Below, piece by piece: positions 1 through 8,209 of a stretch of 64,000 nt of DNA (position 1 is the first letter of the stretch; the number at the start of each line of letters is the position of its first letter). A program made the position numbers and the translations under genes. The notes below the pieces were generated by a model that was not told the DNA's origin, made no database searches, and saw nothing but the letters and a program-made list of their open reading frames with translations. Source of the DNA: Bifidobacterium cuniculi. GTDB taxonomy: Bacteria > Actinomycetota > Actinomycetes > Actinomycetales > Bifidobacteriaceae. The stretch spans positions 62,001 to 126,000 of the forward strand of contig NZ_JGYV01000010.1 in NCBI RefSeq assembly GCF_000741575.1. Direction: 5' to 3'.

Positions 1-632
1 GCATCTGGGGTGCCATACTGCTCGGAGCGCTCGGCGCATGGGCGTGGATGCGCCACAAGCATTACCCGATGGCATTGCTGGCCGATGCCATCGCACCGGC
101 CCTGCTGGTCGCCCAGGCCATCGGGCGGCTGGGCAACTGGTTCAACCAGGAACTCTACGGCAAGCCGACCACGCTGCCTTGGGGCCTGAAGCTCAACGAT
201 ACCGGCACGGCCATCGGCAATGTCGAACAGTGCTACGACGGGGCGAGCTGCCCGACGGGCACCCTGTTCCATCCCACCTTCCTCTACGAGATGATTTGGA
301 ATCTCGTCGGGGCGGCACTGCTGGTCTGGATTGGGCACCACCTGGCCCGCAAGCTCAAGGCGGGTTCGCTCTTCGCGCTGTATGTCATGTGGTATACGCT
401 CGGCCGGACCTGGATCGAGATGCTGCGCATCGATTTCTCGCATACCATCCTCGGATTGCGTGTCAACGTCTGGGTGTCGATCTGCGTGTTCGTGGCTGCG
501 GCAGTGGCGTTCATCATCATCCAGAAGGCAGGCAAGCCTACGGCATTGCTTGCGGAGAAGCTGCGCACGCTTACGGAACTGGAGGCACGCACCGAACGCG
601 AACGGGAGGAACGGGCGAAGCGGACGAAGTGA
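1..632 (+). CDS. lgt: Prolipoprotein diacylglyceryl transferase (5' end cut off)
   Basis: Integral membrane enzyme that moves diacylglycerol from phosphatidylglycerol to the lipobox cysteine of prolipoproteins. The open frame is already running at base 3, so the N-terminal part lies left of the window; 209 residues are visible. The Lgt signature GRLGNWFNQELYG is present, and the second half carries hydrophobic segments (LLVWIGHHL, VFVAAAVAFIIIQ). The C-terminus is a charged tail rich in Arg, Glu and Lys. It is followed after 43 bases by rpe on the same strand. Identification rests on the signature and is secure; only the start is missing. Confidence 0.95.
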   Translation, partial: IWGAILLGALGAWAWMRHKHYPMALLADAIAPALLVAQAIGRLGNWFNQELYGKPTTLPWGLKLNDTGTAIGNVEQCYDGASCPTGTLFHPTFLYEMIWNLVGAALLVWIGHHLARKLKAGSLFALYVMWYTLGRTWIEMLRIDFSHTILGLRVNVWVSICVFVAAAVAFIIIQKAGKPTALLAEKLRTLTELEARTEREREERAKRTK

Positions 633-675
633 ACGATGGACGGTTCGTCGCTTGTCCTACCTAGAATGGGCAACC

Positions 676-1341
676 ATGGAGATTCAAATCGCACCGAGCA
701 TCCTTTCCGCCGACTTCTGCAACCTCGAGCGGGATCTTGACCGTATCGCCAACGCCGACATGGTACACGTCGATGTCATGGACCATCACTTCGTGCCCAA
801 CCTGACCATCGGCGAGCCGGTGGTCAAGCGCATCTGCGAGGTCACCGACCTGCCGGTCGACGTGCATCTCATGATCGAGGACCCGGACCGGTGGGCCCCC
901 GGGTACGCCGAGCTCGGTGCGCATTCCGTCACCTTCCACGCCGGTGCGACGCATGCACCCGTGCGCCTGGCACGCCAGCTGCACGACATGGGCTGCGAAG
1001 CATGGTTCGCGCTGCGTCCCGCCGAACCCGTGGAGCCGCTCTACGATATCCTCGAGGAGTTCGACACGATTCTCATCATGACCGTCGAACCCGGTTTCGG
1101 CGGACAGAAGTTCCTGGCCAACCAGATGCCGAAGGTGCGTCGCCTGCGTGACGAGATTACGCGCCGCGGACTCAAGACGAACATCCAGGTCGACGGCGGC
1201 GTCAGCCCCTCGACTGCGGCCACCGTGGCACAGGCCGGCGCCAACATCCTCGTGGCCGGTTCGGCCGTGTACGGGGCCGCCGATCCGGCCAAGGCCATCA
1301 ATGAAATCCGCGACGCGGCCGCTGCCGCATACCGCGACTGA
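676..1341 (+). CDS. rpe: Ribulose-phosphate 3-epimerase
   Basis: Interconverts ribulose 5-phosphate and xylulose 5-phosphate, feeding the phosphoketolase (bifid) shunt. 221 residues, the usual length for this TIM barrel. Motifs in order: APSILSADF at the N-terminus, [17 protein letters not shown] with metal-binding His and Asp, [24 protein letters not shown] and IQVDGGVS. The ATG at 676 is chosen because the family alignment begins directly at [12 protein letters not shown]; no strong Shine-Dalgarno sequence is visible before it. hisE follows 28 bases later, so the gene probably shares a transcript with lgt and the histidine genes. Confidence 0.95.
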   Translation: MEIQIAPSILSADFCNLERDLDRIANADMVHVDVMDHHFVPNLTIGEPVVKRICEVTDLPVDVHLMIEDPDRWAPGYAELGAHSVTFHAGATHAPVRLARQLHDMGCEAWFALRPAEPVEPLYDILEEFDTILIMTVEPGFGGQKFLANQMPKVRRLRDEITRRGLKTNIQVDGGVSPSTAATVAQAGANILVAGSAVYGAADPAKAINEIRDAAAAAYRD

Positions 1342-1369
1342 CCACACCACCGAGAGGACACACCACACC

Positions 1370-1633
1370 ATGAAGACCTTCGAATCGCTGTTCGCGGAAC
1401 TCACGGACAAGGCTGCCGCGCGTCCCGAGGGGTCGCTGACCGTCGAGGAGCTCGACAAGGGTACGCACTTCATCGGCAAGAAGATCGTCGAGGAAGCGGG
1501 GGAGACCTGGATTGCCGCCGAATACGAAGGCGCGGACCGCACCGCCGAAGAGATGAGCCAGCTGATCTACCACCTGCAGGTCATGATGATCGACCGCGGG
1601 TTGACCCTTGAGGACGTCTACCGTTACCTGTGA
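1370..1633 (+). CDS. hisE: Phosphoribosyl-ATP pyrophosphatase
   Basis: Second step of histidine synthesis: hydrolyses phosphoribosyl-ATP to phosphoribosyl-AMP and pyrophosphate. 87 residues, a stand-alone HisE rather than a HisIE fusion. The MazG-like all-alpha signature is visible as [14 protein letters not shown] followed by [13 protein letters not shown], supplying the acidic metal-binding residues. Start at the ATG preceded by a GAGAGGA stretch. It is followed by hisG, the first-step enzyme, after 68 bases; the hisE-hisG pair is a common actinobacterial arrangement. Confidence 0.93.
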   Translation: MKTFESLFAELTDKAAARPEGSLTVEELDKGTHFIGKKIVEEAGETWIAAEYEGADRTAEEMSQLIYHLQVMMIDRGLTLEDVYRYL

Positions 1634-1701
1634 ACGGGTTCCCCGGGCCTTACCCGGGAACAGTCCGATCACGACAGACCGACAATCTTTCTGGAGGATG
1701 A

Positions 1702-2553
1702 ATGCTGCGCATCGCGGTACCCAACAAAGGCATGCTTTCCGAACCGGCGTGGAACATGCTGGCCGAAGCCGGCTACCAGCTGAGGAGCAATCCGCGACAG
1801 TTGGTGGTGGAAGACCCCGACAACGACGTGGAACTGTTCTACCTGCGGCCGCTCGACATAGCGGTGTATGTGGGGAGGGGCACCATCGACGTCGGCATCA
1901 CCGGCCATGACCTGCTGCTCAATTCGGGGACGGACGCGCAAGAAGTCATGGACCTGGGATTCGGTGCGTCCACCTTCCGTTTCGCGGCCCCGCAGGATTC
2001 CCCCATCACCAGCCTGCAGGACATCGAAGGCAAGCGCGTGGCCACCTCCTTCGACAAGCTGGTGCATGACTACTTGGTCGAACAGGGCATCCATGCCGAG
2101 ACCATCCACCTCGACGGAGCCGTGGAGTCCTCCGTGCAGCTCGGGGTTGCCGACCTGATCGCGGACGTGGTGTCCACCGGCACTACGTTGCGCAACGCCG
2201 GCCTGCGCATCTTCGGTGACCCCATCGTGCATTCCGAGGCGGTGCTCATCCGTTCTCCGCGCCTGGGGAAGGATGACGAACGCCTGACACGCCTGACGCG
2301 CCGCCTCCAGGGCGTCCTGACCGCCAAGCGGTACGTGCTCATGGATTTCGACATCCCGGTGGAGAAGGTGTCGACGGCCGTTCAGGTCACCCCGGGCTTC
2401 GAAAGTCCCACCATCTCGCCTTTGCACGACAAGCAATGGTCGGCAGTGCGCGTCATGGTGCCCAAGGCCAAGGTCAACCAGCTGATGGACCAACTTTACG
2501 AGGTGGGCGCGCGGGGCATCATCGTCACCGCCATTCAGGCATCCCGCATGTGA
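1702..2553 (+). CDS. hisG: ATP phosphoribosyltransferase (long form)
   Basis: Commits ATP and PRPP to histidine synthesis. 283 residues, the length of the long, HisZ-independent HisG form that carries its own C-terminal regulatory domain. Visible features: [11 protein letters not shown] at the N-terminus, [11 protein letters not shown], and the PRPP-binding loop around [13 protein letters not shown]. The C-terminal ~80 residues (from about [12 protein letters not shown]) correspond to the ACT-like histidine-feedback domain. Start ATG at 1702 follows GGAGG by five bases, a strong ribosome binding site. Confidence 0.95.
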   Translation: MLRIAVPNKGMLSEPAWNMLAEAGYQLRSNPRQLVVEDPDNDVELFYLRPLDIAVYVGRGTIDVGITGHDLLLNSGTDAQEVMDLGFGASTFRFAAPQDSPITSLQDIEGKRVATSFDKLVHDYLVEQGIHAETIHLDGAVESSVQLGVADLIADVVSTGTTLRNAGLRIFGDPIVHSEAVLIRSPRLGKDDERLTRLTRRLQGVLTAKRYVLMDFDIPVEKVSTAVQVTPGFESPTISPLHDKQWSAVRVMVPKAKVNQLMDQLYEVGARGIIVTAIQASRM

Positions 2554-2569
2554 GGGGGCCGATGCTCCT

Positions 2570-3160
2570 ATGGCAGTGGATGACAAGTATAGTCCCGAGG
2601 CACGCGACCTCGTCTTCACGGTGCCGAACATCATCAGCGTGTTGCGCATCATCTCGATACCGTTCATCGCATGGCTCATTGCGCGCCATGATATGATCTG
2701 GGCATTGTTGGTCCTGGCGGTTTCCTCGGCTTCCGACGGACTTGACGGACTCATTGCCCGCAGGTTCAACCAGGTGAGCAAGATCGGCCAGTTGCTCGAT
2801 CCCATCGCGGACCGTCTGCTGATTTTCTGCAGCATCCTGGCCCTTGCCGTCAGCGGCGTACTGCCTTGGTGGATGCTGGTGCTCGTGGCGCTGCGTGACG
2901 TGGTCATGGCGATCCTGACCCTGATGCTCGCCCAGCATGACTACGGTCCGCTTCCCGTCCATTTCGTCGGAAAGACGGGCACGGCAATCCTCCTGCTCTC
3001 CATCGTGGGTCTCATGGTCGCGGACATCAGGCCGGCCATGGCGGCCTCCCAGTGGCTGCATCTCGCAGCCGTCGCTTGCGCGATCTGGGGAATCGGCCTG
3101 TACTGGTTGGCCGGCGTGCTGTACCTGCGGCAGGGCATCGGGTTGTTGCGGAAGGAATGA
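2570..3160 (+). CDS. pgsA: CDP-alcohol phosphatidyltransferase, PgsA-like
   Basis: Membrane enzyme joining CDP-diacylglycerol to an alcohol, most likely glycerol 3-phosphate (phosphatidylglycerophosphate synthase). 196 residues with several hydrophobic helices. The family motif DG-x2-AR-x8-G-x3-D-x3-D is complete, beginning at DGLDGLIAR and ending at LLDPIADR. The N-terminal NIISVLRIISIPFIAWLI helix is typical of PgsA. Start ATG is 16 bases after hisG. A cardiolipin-synthase-type substrate choice cannot be excluded from sequence alone. A second CDP-alcohol transferase (31179-31847) is the better candidate for inositol phosphate lipid synthesis. Confidence 0.85.
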   Translation: MAVDDKYSPEARDLVFTVPNIISVLRIISIPFIAWLIARHDMIWALLVLAVSSASDGLDGLIARRFNQVSKIGQLLDPIADRLLIFCSILALAVSGVLPWWMLVLVALRDVVMAILTLMLAQHDYGPLPVHFVGKTGTAILLLSIVGLMVADIRPAMAASQWLHLAAVACAIWGIGLYWLAGVLYLRQGIGLLRKE

Positions 3161-3168
3161 CATAGGCA

Positions 3169-4140
3169 TTGGATAACGAGAGGCAGATTCCACCGGTATA
3201 CCCGGTGTCCGGTGATACGGCCCCGCTGCGGCGCCGGGCGGTCTTCTCATGCTCATATGCCGGTATCTCGTCGCACCACGCGGATCCCCCCTCAGGGTCC
3301 AGGACCGACCGTCGGCGCCATGGCTCCAACGGCTCGCTGCAGCTCATCGACGACCTGATCAACCGGCCGCTCGACCAGATGTACAACGACTCACGGTTGG
3401 TGAGCAAACCCGACTCCAAGATGGCATATTGGGCGACACGCATCGTGGTGTTCCTCATCTGCATCGCCGTCGGTTTCGAGGGAAGCCAGTTCGTGCGGCA
3501 GCTCAACACCGATCCCCGCAAGCAGGTCAGGGAGCAGTTGGCCAGCCAACTGGTCGAGAACGACGATCACGTGGCCACGCTGGAGCAGGATATCGCCGAC
3601 CTGCGCAAGAGCATCGACGAGCAATCCGAGTCGATACAGCAGTCGCCCATCGAACGGCTGGTCCGGCAGAACGATGCAGCCGCCGGCATGACGGCCATGG
3701 AAGGGGAGGGGATCGTCATGACCATTGCCGATCCGCTGGCAGCCTCCACCGACGAGGCCAACGGATCCGTGCCGAGGGAATCCGCCGGCAGCAAGCTGCG
3801 TGTGGTGACCGACTACGACCTGCAGGAGCTGGTGTGCCTCATGTGGCAGCATGGTGCCGAGGCAATCGCCGTCAACGGCAACCGGCTTGGCGTGCAGACC
3901 TCGATTCGCATGGCGGGCAACAACATACTCATCGGCACGGCCGCCATCGAAAGCCCCTACGTCATCCAGGCCATCGGCAACCGGACCGAATTGGCGAAGG
4001 CCATGGGCAAGGATGCATTGCCCACCTTGTATGCCGACTTCCAGAAGGCCGGCATGCATCCGAAGATAAGCGAGGAACGTTCCCTACGCCTGGAGGCCGC
4101 CACGGCGGGCCAGGTCACCTATGCAAGGAGGATCAGCTGA
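3169..4140 (+). CDS. DUF881 membrane-anchored protein (first copy)
   Basis: 323 residues: a variable, Arg-rich cytoplasmic N-terminus, one transmembrane helix (about residues 90-105, IVVFLICIAVGFEGSQF), a coiled coil (LVENDDHVATLEQDIADLRKS), then the DUF881 domain with MEGEGIVMTIADP and ELVCLMWQHGAEAIAVNG. DUF881 proteins are widespread in Gram-positives and usually sit with a small basic membrane protein and an FHA protein, as here; the biochemical role is not established. The start is taken as TTG 3169, nine bases after the previous stop with AAGGA upstream. Its stop shares one base with the next ATG, so translation is coupled. Confidence 0.85.
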   Translation: MDNERQIPPVYPVSGDTAPLRRRAVFSCSYAGISSHHADPPSGSRTDRRRHGSNGSLQLIDDLINRPLDQMYNDSRLVSKPDSKMAYWATRIVVFLICIAVGFEGSQFVRQLNTDPRKQVREQLASQLVENDDHVATLEQDIADLRKSIDEQSESIQQSPIERLVRQNDAAAGMTAMEGEGIVMTIADPLAASTDEANGSVPRESAGSKLRVVTDYDLQELVCLMWQHGAEAIAVNGNRLGVQTSIRMAGNNILIGTAAIESPYVIQAIGNRTELAKAMGKDALPTLYADFQKAGMHPKISEERSLRLEAATAGQVTYARRIS

Positions 4141-4472
4141 TGGCAGCGGTATTGGGACTTATTGTCGGCGTGGTCGTGGGGTTGTTCGTGCGACCGGACA
4201 TCCCCGTCTTCCTGCAGCCCTACCTGCCGATCATGGTGGTGGCCGCACTGGATGCGCTGCTCGGCGCCGCACGTTCCTATTTCGAACGCAGCTTCTCCGA
4301 CAAGGTCTTCGTCATCTCCTTCCTGTCCAATGTCGTCACCGCCACCTTGCTGGTCCTCCTGGGAAACCAGCTGGGCGTCGGATCGCAACTGTCGACCGCC
4401 GTCATCGTGGTGCTCGGCATCCGTATCTTCTCCAACGTCTCGGCGATACGCCGCTTCATCTTCCAGGGGTGA
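4140..4472 (+). CDS. sbp: Small basic membrane protein (DUF1290)
   Basis: 110 residues, almost entirely hydrophobic: LGLIVGVVVGLF, YLPIMVVAALDALLGAA, VFVISFLSNVVTATLLVLLG and LSTAVIVVLGIRIFSNV make four membrane segments, ending in RRFIFQG. This is the conserved small basic protein found between two DUF881 genes in actinobacteria and near divisome genes in other Gram-positives. It probably forms a membrane complex with its two DUF881 neighbours (inference from conserved order). Starts on the last base of the upstream stop codon and ends three bases before the next gene. Confidence 0.88.
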   Translation: MAAVLGLIVGVVVGLFVRPDIPVFLQPYLPIMVVAALDALLGAARSYFERSFSDKVFVISFLSNVVTATLLVLLGNQLGVGSQLSTAVIVVLGIRIFSNVSAIRRFIFQG

Positions 4473-4475
4473 GCC

Positions 4476-5336
4476 ATGGTCGATCCGGAACACGAAGGGA
4501 CGCAGGGCGACGGCAGCGAACAATCCGACCTGCTCAAGCGCATCGTCTCACGGGACCGTAAGGACAGGATCAACGATGACACCACCACCGGCGCCTTCCC
4601 GGTGGTGCGCAAGCGCAAGCCGGCGAAAGCCATCTCTTCCAGGCGAACATCCTCGCTCAAGCGGCGACTCGCCACGGGAACGCTGGTCGCCGTACTGTGC
4701 GCCATGCTTTCCTATGGGTATGTCATCCAGATCAACAACAAGGACCTGACGTACGAGACCCTTACGGAGACGGAGCTGACACGCCTGATCAGCGAGACAA
4801 GCAACCAGGCGGATCGCCTTGAACAGCGCAAGGCCGAGCTCGACCGCCAGCTGCGGTCCCTGGAGGCTGCAGCGGACAAGGAGAAGGAAGCCGAGAACAT
4901 CGCCAAGGAGAACGAGGAGACCAGCGGCATCCTGTCGGGCCGTCTGCCTGCCGAGGGCAAAGGAATCATCGTGCGCATTTCCAAGGGCAGCAAGGAGCCA
5001 GTGAATGCCTCCACCATGTTCAACCTCATCGAGGAGCTACGCAATGGGGGAGCCGAGGTCATGGCCATCAATGATGTGCGCGTGGTCACCTCCACCTACG
5101 TGAGCGACTCTTCGAACGGGTTGGTCTGTGACGGGCAGATCATGGAGCCGCCTTATGTGGTGCGTGCCATAGGCGACCCGACCAACCTGCAGAATGCAGT
5201 GAATATGGCCGGTGGTGTAGGCTCGCGACTGAAGGTGAAATTTGGTGCTAAAGTGACCGTAGATGTTTCCGACGAGGTCCGGATCACCCAGACCAAGGCG
5301 GTGCAGGAATACAAGTACGCAAAGATTGTAGAATGA
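4476..5336 (+). CDS. DUF881 membrane-anchored protein (second copy)
   Basis: 286 residues. Charged cytoplasmic N-terminus (EQSDLLKRIVSRDRKDR), one transmembrane helix near residues 65-80 (LVAVLCAMLSYGYVIQI), a long coiled coil (about 95-145, rich in Glu, Arg and Lys), then DUF881 with LPAEGKGIIVRIS and ELRNGGAEVMAINDVRVV. It is a paralogue of 3169-4140, separated from it by the small basic protein. Its last four bases overlap the FHA gene start (ATGA), which supports co-translation of the group. Confidence 0.87.
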   Translation: MVDPEHEGTQGDGSEQSDLLKRIVSRDRKDRINDDTTTGAFPVVRKRKPAKAISSRRTSSLKRRLATGTLVAVLCAMLSYGYVIQINNKDLTYETLTETELTRLISETSNQADRLEQRKAELDRQLRSLEAAADKEKEAENIAKENEETSGILSGRLPAEGKGIIVRISKGSKEPVNASTMFNLIEELRNGGAEVMAINDVRVVTSTYVSDSSNGLVCDGQIMEPPYVVRAIGDPTNLQNAVNMAGGVGSRLKVKFGAKVTVDVSDEVRITQTKAVQEYKYAKIVE

Positions 5337-5782
5337 CAAGCATGACTGAACCAATTCCAAGTGCAGGGGAGACCACCATCATCGGCCTTCCCGCCATCCA
5401 GTTCCCCGTGACGTCGGCAGGGGATCGTCCGCTGACCCAGGAAGACCTGGAGACCATCACCCGTCTTTCCGACAACACCGCACTGCTCATCTCCACCCGC
5501 GGCGCCCTGTCCGGATCGCGATACCTGCTTGACGAGGACCAGGTCACGGTGGGTCGCGACCCACGTTCGGACATCCTCCTGGATGATTCCACCGTCTCGC
5601 GTGCCCATGCCGTGTTCCGCCGGGTCAACGGTCGCTATGAAGTGGTGGATGCCGGCAGCCTCAATGGAACCTATGTCAACCGGCAGCGGGTGGACCAGGC
5701 AGTGCTCAACAATGGCGACGAGATCATGATCGGCAAGTTCCGCCTCGTCTACTTCACGAAGTCAGCCATCCGTGCCCAATGA
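5333..5782 (+). CDS. garA: FHA-domain protein, GarA/OdhI type
   Basis: 149 residues. The C-terminal two thirds form an FHA phosphothreonine-binding domain: VTVGRDPRSDILLDDSTVSRAHAVF, VVDAGSLNGTYVN and LNNGDEIMIGKFRLVYF. The N-terminal tail has GETTIIGLP; a Thr-Thr pair preceded by Glu is where Ser/Thr kinases phosphorylate GarA/OdhI in mycobacteria and corynebacteria, switching the FHA domain to self-binding. In those bacteria the target is 2-oxoglutarate metabolism, and the target in this organism is not evident. Coupled to its neighbours by ATGA overlaps at both ends. Confidence 0.88.
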   Translation: MTSMTEPIPSAGETTIIGLPAIQFPVTSAGDRPLTQEDLETITRLSDNTALLISTRGALSGSRYLLDEDQVTVGRDPRSDILLDDSTVSRAHAVFRRVNGRYEVVDAGSLNGTYVNRQRVDQAVLNNGDEIMIGKFRLVYFTKSAIRAQ

Positions 5783-6504
5783 GGACGACGGCCCGCAATC
5801 GGCGTGACAATGGGGAAGTCCCGGCCATGTATGGCTATGTCGACGTTCCCCTGATTGCCGGTGACGACACCATGGTACAGGGGGAGCTCTTTCCCCTGAC
5901 TGACATCGTGGAGCCGGTGCGCGGCTATCGGGGCACCGTGGCGTGCCGTGTGGCGGGGATCACCTATCGTCAGCTTGACTATTGGGCGCGCAAACGCATC
6001 GTGGTGCCTTCCATCAAGCCGTCCAACGGGTCGGGTTCCCGCCGGCTGTATTCCTTCAGGGATATCGTCACCCTTGCCGTGTCCAAGAAGCTCCTCGATA
6101 TCGGGGTCCATCTGCAGCACGTGACCAACGCGGTGGAATACCTCATGGCGCAGCCGGACCACCGACTGTCCCACATGACCATCGTCTATGATGGCCAGGA
6201 AATCCATGAAGGAAACGTGGGGGAGGAGATGGCAAGGATGCTCAGCGAGGGAGACGCGGTTTTTGCGGTGTCGGTTGCTGCCATATGGGATGCTCTGGCC
6301 GTGCGGTGCAGCCACGAGGACCATGTGGAGCTCACCGATGGAATCGGCGTCCGGGGACATTCTCCGGACGGCCCGGCCGTGGGACGCAGGAGACCGGCGC
6401 CGAGGATGAGCCGCCTTGGCCGTGGGATGCAGGAGGCCGGCCACGAGGAAGGCGCCATGCAACCTGCCATGATCGGCAACGAATACCAAGGAGCGGATGA
6501 ATGA
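5779..6504 (+). CDS. MerR-family regulator, FtsR-like
   Basis: 241 residues. A MerR-type winged helix-turn-helix lies at about residues 50-115: YRGTVACRVAGITYRQLDYW, RKRIVVPSIK, SGSRRLYSFRDIVTLAVSKKLLDIG. The C-terminal half has no recognisable effector domain and ends in an Arg/Gly/Pro-rich tail. In Corynebacterium glutamicum the MerR regulator next to the FHA gene odhI is FtsR, an activator of ftsZ. The same order here suggests that role by synteny only. Start overlaps the FHA stop (ATGA) and the end overlaps the next gene (ATGA). Confidence 0.8.
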   Translation: MRTTARNRRDNGEVPAMYGYVDVPLIAGDDTMVQGELFPLTDIVEPVRGYRGTVACRVAGITYRQLDYWARKRIVVPSIKPSNGSGSRRLYSFRDIVTLAVSKKLLDIGVHLQHVTNAVEYLMAQPDHRLSHMTIVYDGQEIHEGNVGEEMARMLSEGDAVFAVSVAAIWDALAVRCSHEDHVELTDGIGVRGHSPDGPAVGRRRPAPRMSRLGRGMQEAGHEEGAMQPAMIGNEYQGADE

Positions 6505-6884
6505 ACGCACTTCCGGCGATTCTCTGGGTCATCGGGGTGGCCGGCGCACTGATGGTGTGCGGCATCACACTGTGGCAAAGCCATTATTTCGACGGTCATG
6601 CCGGCCAGGTCCGCCCAGTGGCATGGTCCATGATCGGTGCCCATTTCGTCACTTTGGTCATGGTGGCGCTGCCATACCCGATCTACCTGGCCAACAAGGA
6701 TGCCATCAGTGCACATTCACGCGCCCTGTACGAGCGCCTGGGCTGGCCGTCGGCCATCATCGCGGTCGTGCTGATCCTGGGAGAACTGGCACTGATGTAC
6801 ATGCAGGCACGCCGCGCCATGACGGCGCAGGAGCACCGTGGGCACCAGGATGCCGTTGCCGATGAATCCACGGGCGACAAGTGA
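6501..6884 (+). CDS. Small membrane protein of unknown function
   Basis: 127 residues with three predicted membrane helices: ILWVIGVAGALMVCGITLW, SMIGAHFVTLVMVALPYPIYL and SAIIAVVLILGELALMYMQ, followed by a charged C-terminal tail. No family recognised. It begins inside the stop codon of the MerR gene and is the last gene of the + strand operon, before a bidirectional terminator. Role unknown; the tight coupling suggests expression together with the FHA/MerR genes. Confidence 0.7.
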   Translation: MNALPAILWVIGVAGALMVCGITLWQSHYFDGHAGQVRPVAWSMIGAHFVTLVMVALPYPIYLANKDAISAHSRALYERLGWPSAIIAVVLILGELALMYMQARRAMTAQEHRGHQDAVADESTGDK

Positions 6885-6970
6885 CGGGCCCAAAGACACC
6901 TGGGGAGTGTCCGCAGCGTCAAATCTGACATAACGTACATTATCGGATTATAGTGTACAGGGGCATCATT

Positions 6971-7014
6971 GTTGGAGAGGACCCGGAAGCCAAGGTTTCC
7001 GGGTCCTCTCCAAC
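6971..7014. terminator. Bidirectional terminator hairpin
   Basis: Perfect 18-bp inverted repeat (arms 6971-6988 and 6997-7014, 8-base loop) between the convergent ends of the membrane-protein gene and the HAD phosphatase gene. No long T-run follows on either side. Similar long-stem hairpins recur at gene ends across the window. Confidence 0.8.
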
Positions 7015-7029
7015 ATGGTCCTCGGTGGC

Positions 7030-7749
7030 TCATGCAGCGAAGTATTCGTTTACTGCGGCATCCAATTCGCCGACGTGGTCGATGACACGATAGGCGCCAT
7101 GCTCCACCAATTCGTTCGGCTCGGCATAGCCCCAGCCGCACCCAAGGCAATCCAGCCCGCAGGCCTTGGCGCCGTCGACATCCGTCCAACGATCACCGAC
7201 CATGAGCGCTCGGTCGCCTTGCTCCGGGTCGAAGCCGATGCGATCGAAGGCGTACCGGATGACCGATTCCTTGTCCACCCGGGAGTTGTCCTCACTGGCA
7301 CCGTACACGCCATCCACCAGTTCCGTCAGATGGAAATGGTCGCATACCGGCTTGGCCTGGTATTCAGGCTTGCACGTGGCCACTGCCAGGTAATATCCCT
7401 GCTTGCGGAGTTCTCCCAATTGTTCGGGAATGCCGGCATACAGCGTGTTGTACAGGCGTCCGGGAACCTTCTGGCCCGGATTGTTCGGGTCGTCGAACAC
7501 CGCGGCGTCCCCGTAGTAATGGCGGTATACGTGTACCGCTTCCTCGAGCTTGTCCTCCGGAATATGGTTGAGCCGCATGGACTCGAAGATGGCGGGCCCG
7601 ATGAAGCGCTGGAGCGCCGCGTCGTCCGGTACCGGCACGCCGACGGCCTCGAATGCCTTGATGACACACGCGATGATGCCCGGATCGGACTTGGTCAACG
7701 TGCCGTCAAGGTCCAGTAGCATCACGCGTTGGGGATGTTCCAAAGTCAT
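7030..7749 (-). CDS. HAD-superfamily phosphatase, Gph-like
   Basis: 239 residues. HAD motif I is MLLDLDGTLTKSD (nucleophile and acid Asp), motif II is the Thr in AVATCK, motif III Lys lies near VDKESVI, and motif IV is MVGDRWTDVDGAKACG. The helical cap between motifs I and II matches the phosphoglycolate phosphatase/YjjG group. Substrate cannot be told from sequence. Ends 15 bases after the shared terminator, and rbpA lies upstream on the same strand, 33 bases away. Confidence 0.85.
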   Translation of the reverse strand: MTLEHPQRVMLLDLDGTLTKSDPGIIACVIKAFEAVGVPVPDDAALQRFIGPAIFESMRLNHIPEDKLEEAVHVYRHYYGDAAVFDDPNNPGQKVPGRLYNTLYAGIPEQLGELRKQGYYLAVATCKPEYQAKPVCDHFHLTELVDGVYGASEDNSRVDKESVIRYAFDRIGFDPEQGDRALMVGDRWTDVDGAKACGLDCLGCGWGYAEPNELVEHGAYRVIDHVGELDAAVNEYFAA

Positions 7750-7782
7750 GGGATCCTCTTCCCTATCGTCGGATCGTTCAAA

Positions 7783-8130
7783 TCACTCGTAGTCCGGGAA
7801 CCAGCCGTCACGATGCATCTGCAGACGCTTGTCCAGCAGCGTTTTGAGCTCATCCTCCGTGCGGCGTTCCATGAGCATGTCCCAATGGGTGCGTGTCGGC
7901 TTGGTGATCTCGTCAGTGCCGCCCTCGGCGTCGTTCTCCCGATGTGCGGTGGCGCCACAGCGGCATTCCCACTCGTTCGGGATCTCCGCCCCTTCCGCGA
8001 AAGGCAGGATGGTGCGGTGGTTCTTCGGACAGATGTAGGCGACTTCCGTGCGTGCCGCAAGATCGACATTGTTGTCGGATTCCAGAGATTTTGCGCCAAT
8101 GCTCATGCCGCGCAGGCTACGTTCGGCCAT
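7783..8130 (-). CDS. rbpA: RNA polymerase-binding protein RbpA
   Basis: 115 residues. Actinobacterial transcription factor that binds the principal sigma factor and RNA polymerase and stabilises open complexes. Visible: an N-terminal tail, the core domain with YICPKNHRTILPFAEGAEIP and WECRCG, and the sigma-interacting helix THWDMLMERRTEDELKTLL, which is the most conserved part of the family. Preceded by a GGGAGGC ribosome binding site on the reverse strand. This protein is diagnostic for Actinobacteria. Confidence 0.95.
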   Translation of the reverse strand: MAERSLRGMSIGAKSLESDNNVDLAARTEVAYICPKNHRTILPFAEGAEIPNEWECRCGATAHRENDAEGGTDEITKPTRTHWDMLMERRTEDELKTLLDKRLQMHRDGWFPDYE

Positions 8131-8209
8131 GGTGTATGCCTCCCTTAAAACAAGAACTCTTCCAAGCTACAAAACAGTTCGGACGTGACGTTTATTCCGT
8201 GCGGATCGG

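Noticed and set aside
6900..6960. Imperfect palindrome GTACATTAT...ATAGTGTAC upstream of the terminator
   Set aside because: Arms are interrupted and it lies between convergent gene ends, so neither promoter nor operator use is supported.
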